This document shows positions 59,143-59,185 of a stretch of 59,185 bases of DNA, in pieces. The notes below the pieces were generated by a model, which saw nothing but the letters and a program-made list of their open reading frames with translations, did no database searches and was not told where the DNA came from. Positions within the stretch are counted from its first letter, which is position 1; each line of letters begins with the position of its first letter. A program made the position numbers and the translations under genes. The stretch is from assembly GCF_016658545.1 (NCBI RefSeq), contig NZ_JACVZC010000026.1, positions 1 through 59,185 of the forward strand. Direction: 5' to 3'. The stretch comes from Pseudomonas sp. S37. GTDB taxonomy: Bacteria; Pseudomonadota; Gammaproteobacteria; Pseudomonadales; Pseudomonadaceae.

Positions 59143-59185
59143 GTTGTAGGAGCGGCCTTGTGTCGCGAAAGGGCCGCAAAGCGGC
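59143..59185. repeat. Degenerate REP element at the right edge
   Basis: TTGTAGGAGCGGCCTTGTGTCGCG, then AAGGGCCGCAAAGCGGC. Outer ends match the REP family, but the central palindrome is altered (GGCCTTGTGTCG). The element may continue or be paired beyond the edge. Confidence 0.75.

Overview
The window reads as core chromosome of a Pseudomonas, most probably of the P. putida group. The supporting observations are high GC, dense short-spaced operons, many interspersed REP palindromes built around GCGGGTAAACCCGCTCC(C/T)ACA, an AmgK/MurU cell-wall recycling pair, split trpE and trpGDC loci with attenuator leaders, and a Vfr-type CRP. There is no prophage, transposase, CRISPR array or plasmid function. 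The species assignment is inferred from recognised protein sequences and gene order, not from a search.

Layout, left to right. 1-650: three tandem minus-strand rRNA-type promoters firing out of the left edge, then three copies of a 45-bp repeat and the tyrS terminator. 653-9700: tyrS(-), M23 peptidase and anmK(+), erpA and argC(-), then a plus-strand run of hemJ, a nitronate monooxygenase-like gene, an SDR, a HIT protein and coq7. 9.7-15.7 kb: a membrane protein, an OsmC protein, vfr, a lipoate-ligase-like gene, and trpGDC with its own leader peptide. 15.8-20.9 kb: the autotransporter esterase gene estP, then rpe-gph-trpE(-), where the trpE leader peptide forms the in-frame 3' end of gph. 21-28.8 kb: a four-gene polyamine-type ABC importer and a histidine kinase/LuxR-type regulator pair, all minus. 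28.8-32.5 kb: a DUF3530 protein(+), then amgK-murU-djlA(-). 32.6-40.3 kb: lptD-surA-pdxA-rsmA, then apaG-apaH-glpE. 40.5-45.5 kb: prkA-yeaH-spoVR. 45.5-49.3 kb: cca, folB-folK(-), plsY, tsaD(-). 49.5-53.9 kb: the rpsU-dnaG-rpoD macromolecular synthesis operon. 54.2-58 kb: a large GGDEF-EAL protein and a CAT-anticodon tRNA. 58-59.2 kb: an AT-richer stretch with an apparent gene fragment and a hexapeptide acetyltransferase.

Several functions link up. AnmK, AmgK and MurU are three steps of the route that recycles anhydro-MurNAc to UDP-MurNAc. LptD and SurA are an outer-membrane porter and its periplasmic chaperone. trpE and trpGDC lie about 2 kb apart with near-identical leader peptides carrying Trp-Arg-Trp, so both halves of the pathway probably share attenuation control. 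The trpE-trpG interval, which holds tailocin clusters in some other pseudomonads, contains only estP here. REP palindromes sit in most convergent or end-of-operon gaps.

I did not find a clear multi-gene system of unknown type. The least explained structures are the 45-bp repeat triplet at 385-524, the nested leader in gph, the AAGCT-rich inverted repeat inside the prkA-yeaH operon, and the tRNA-proximal gene fragment.
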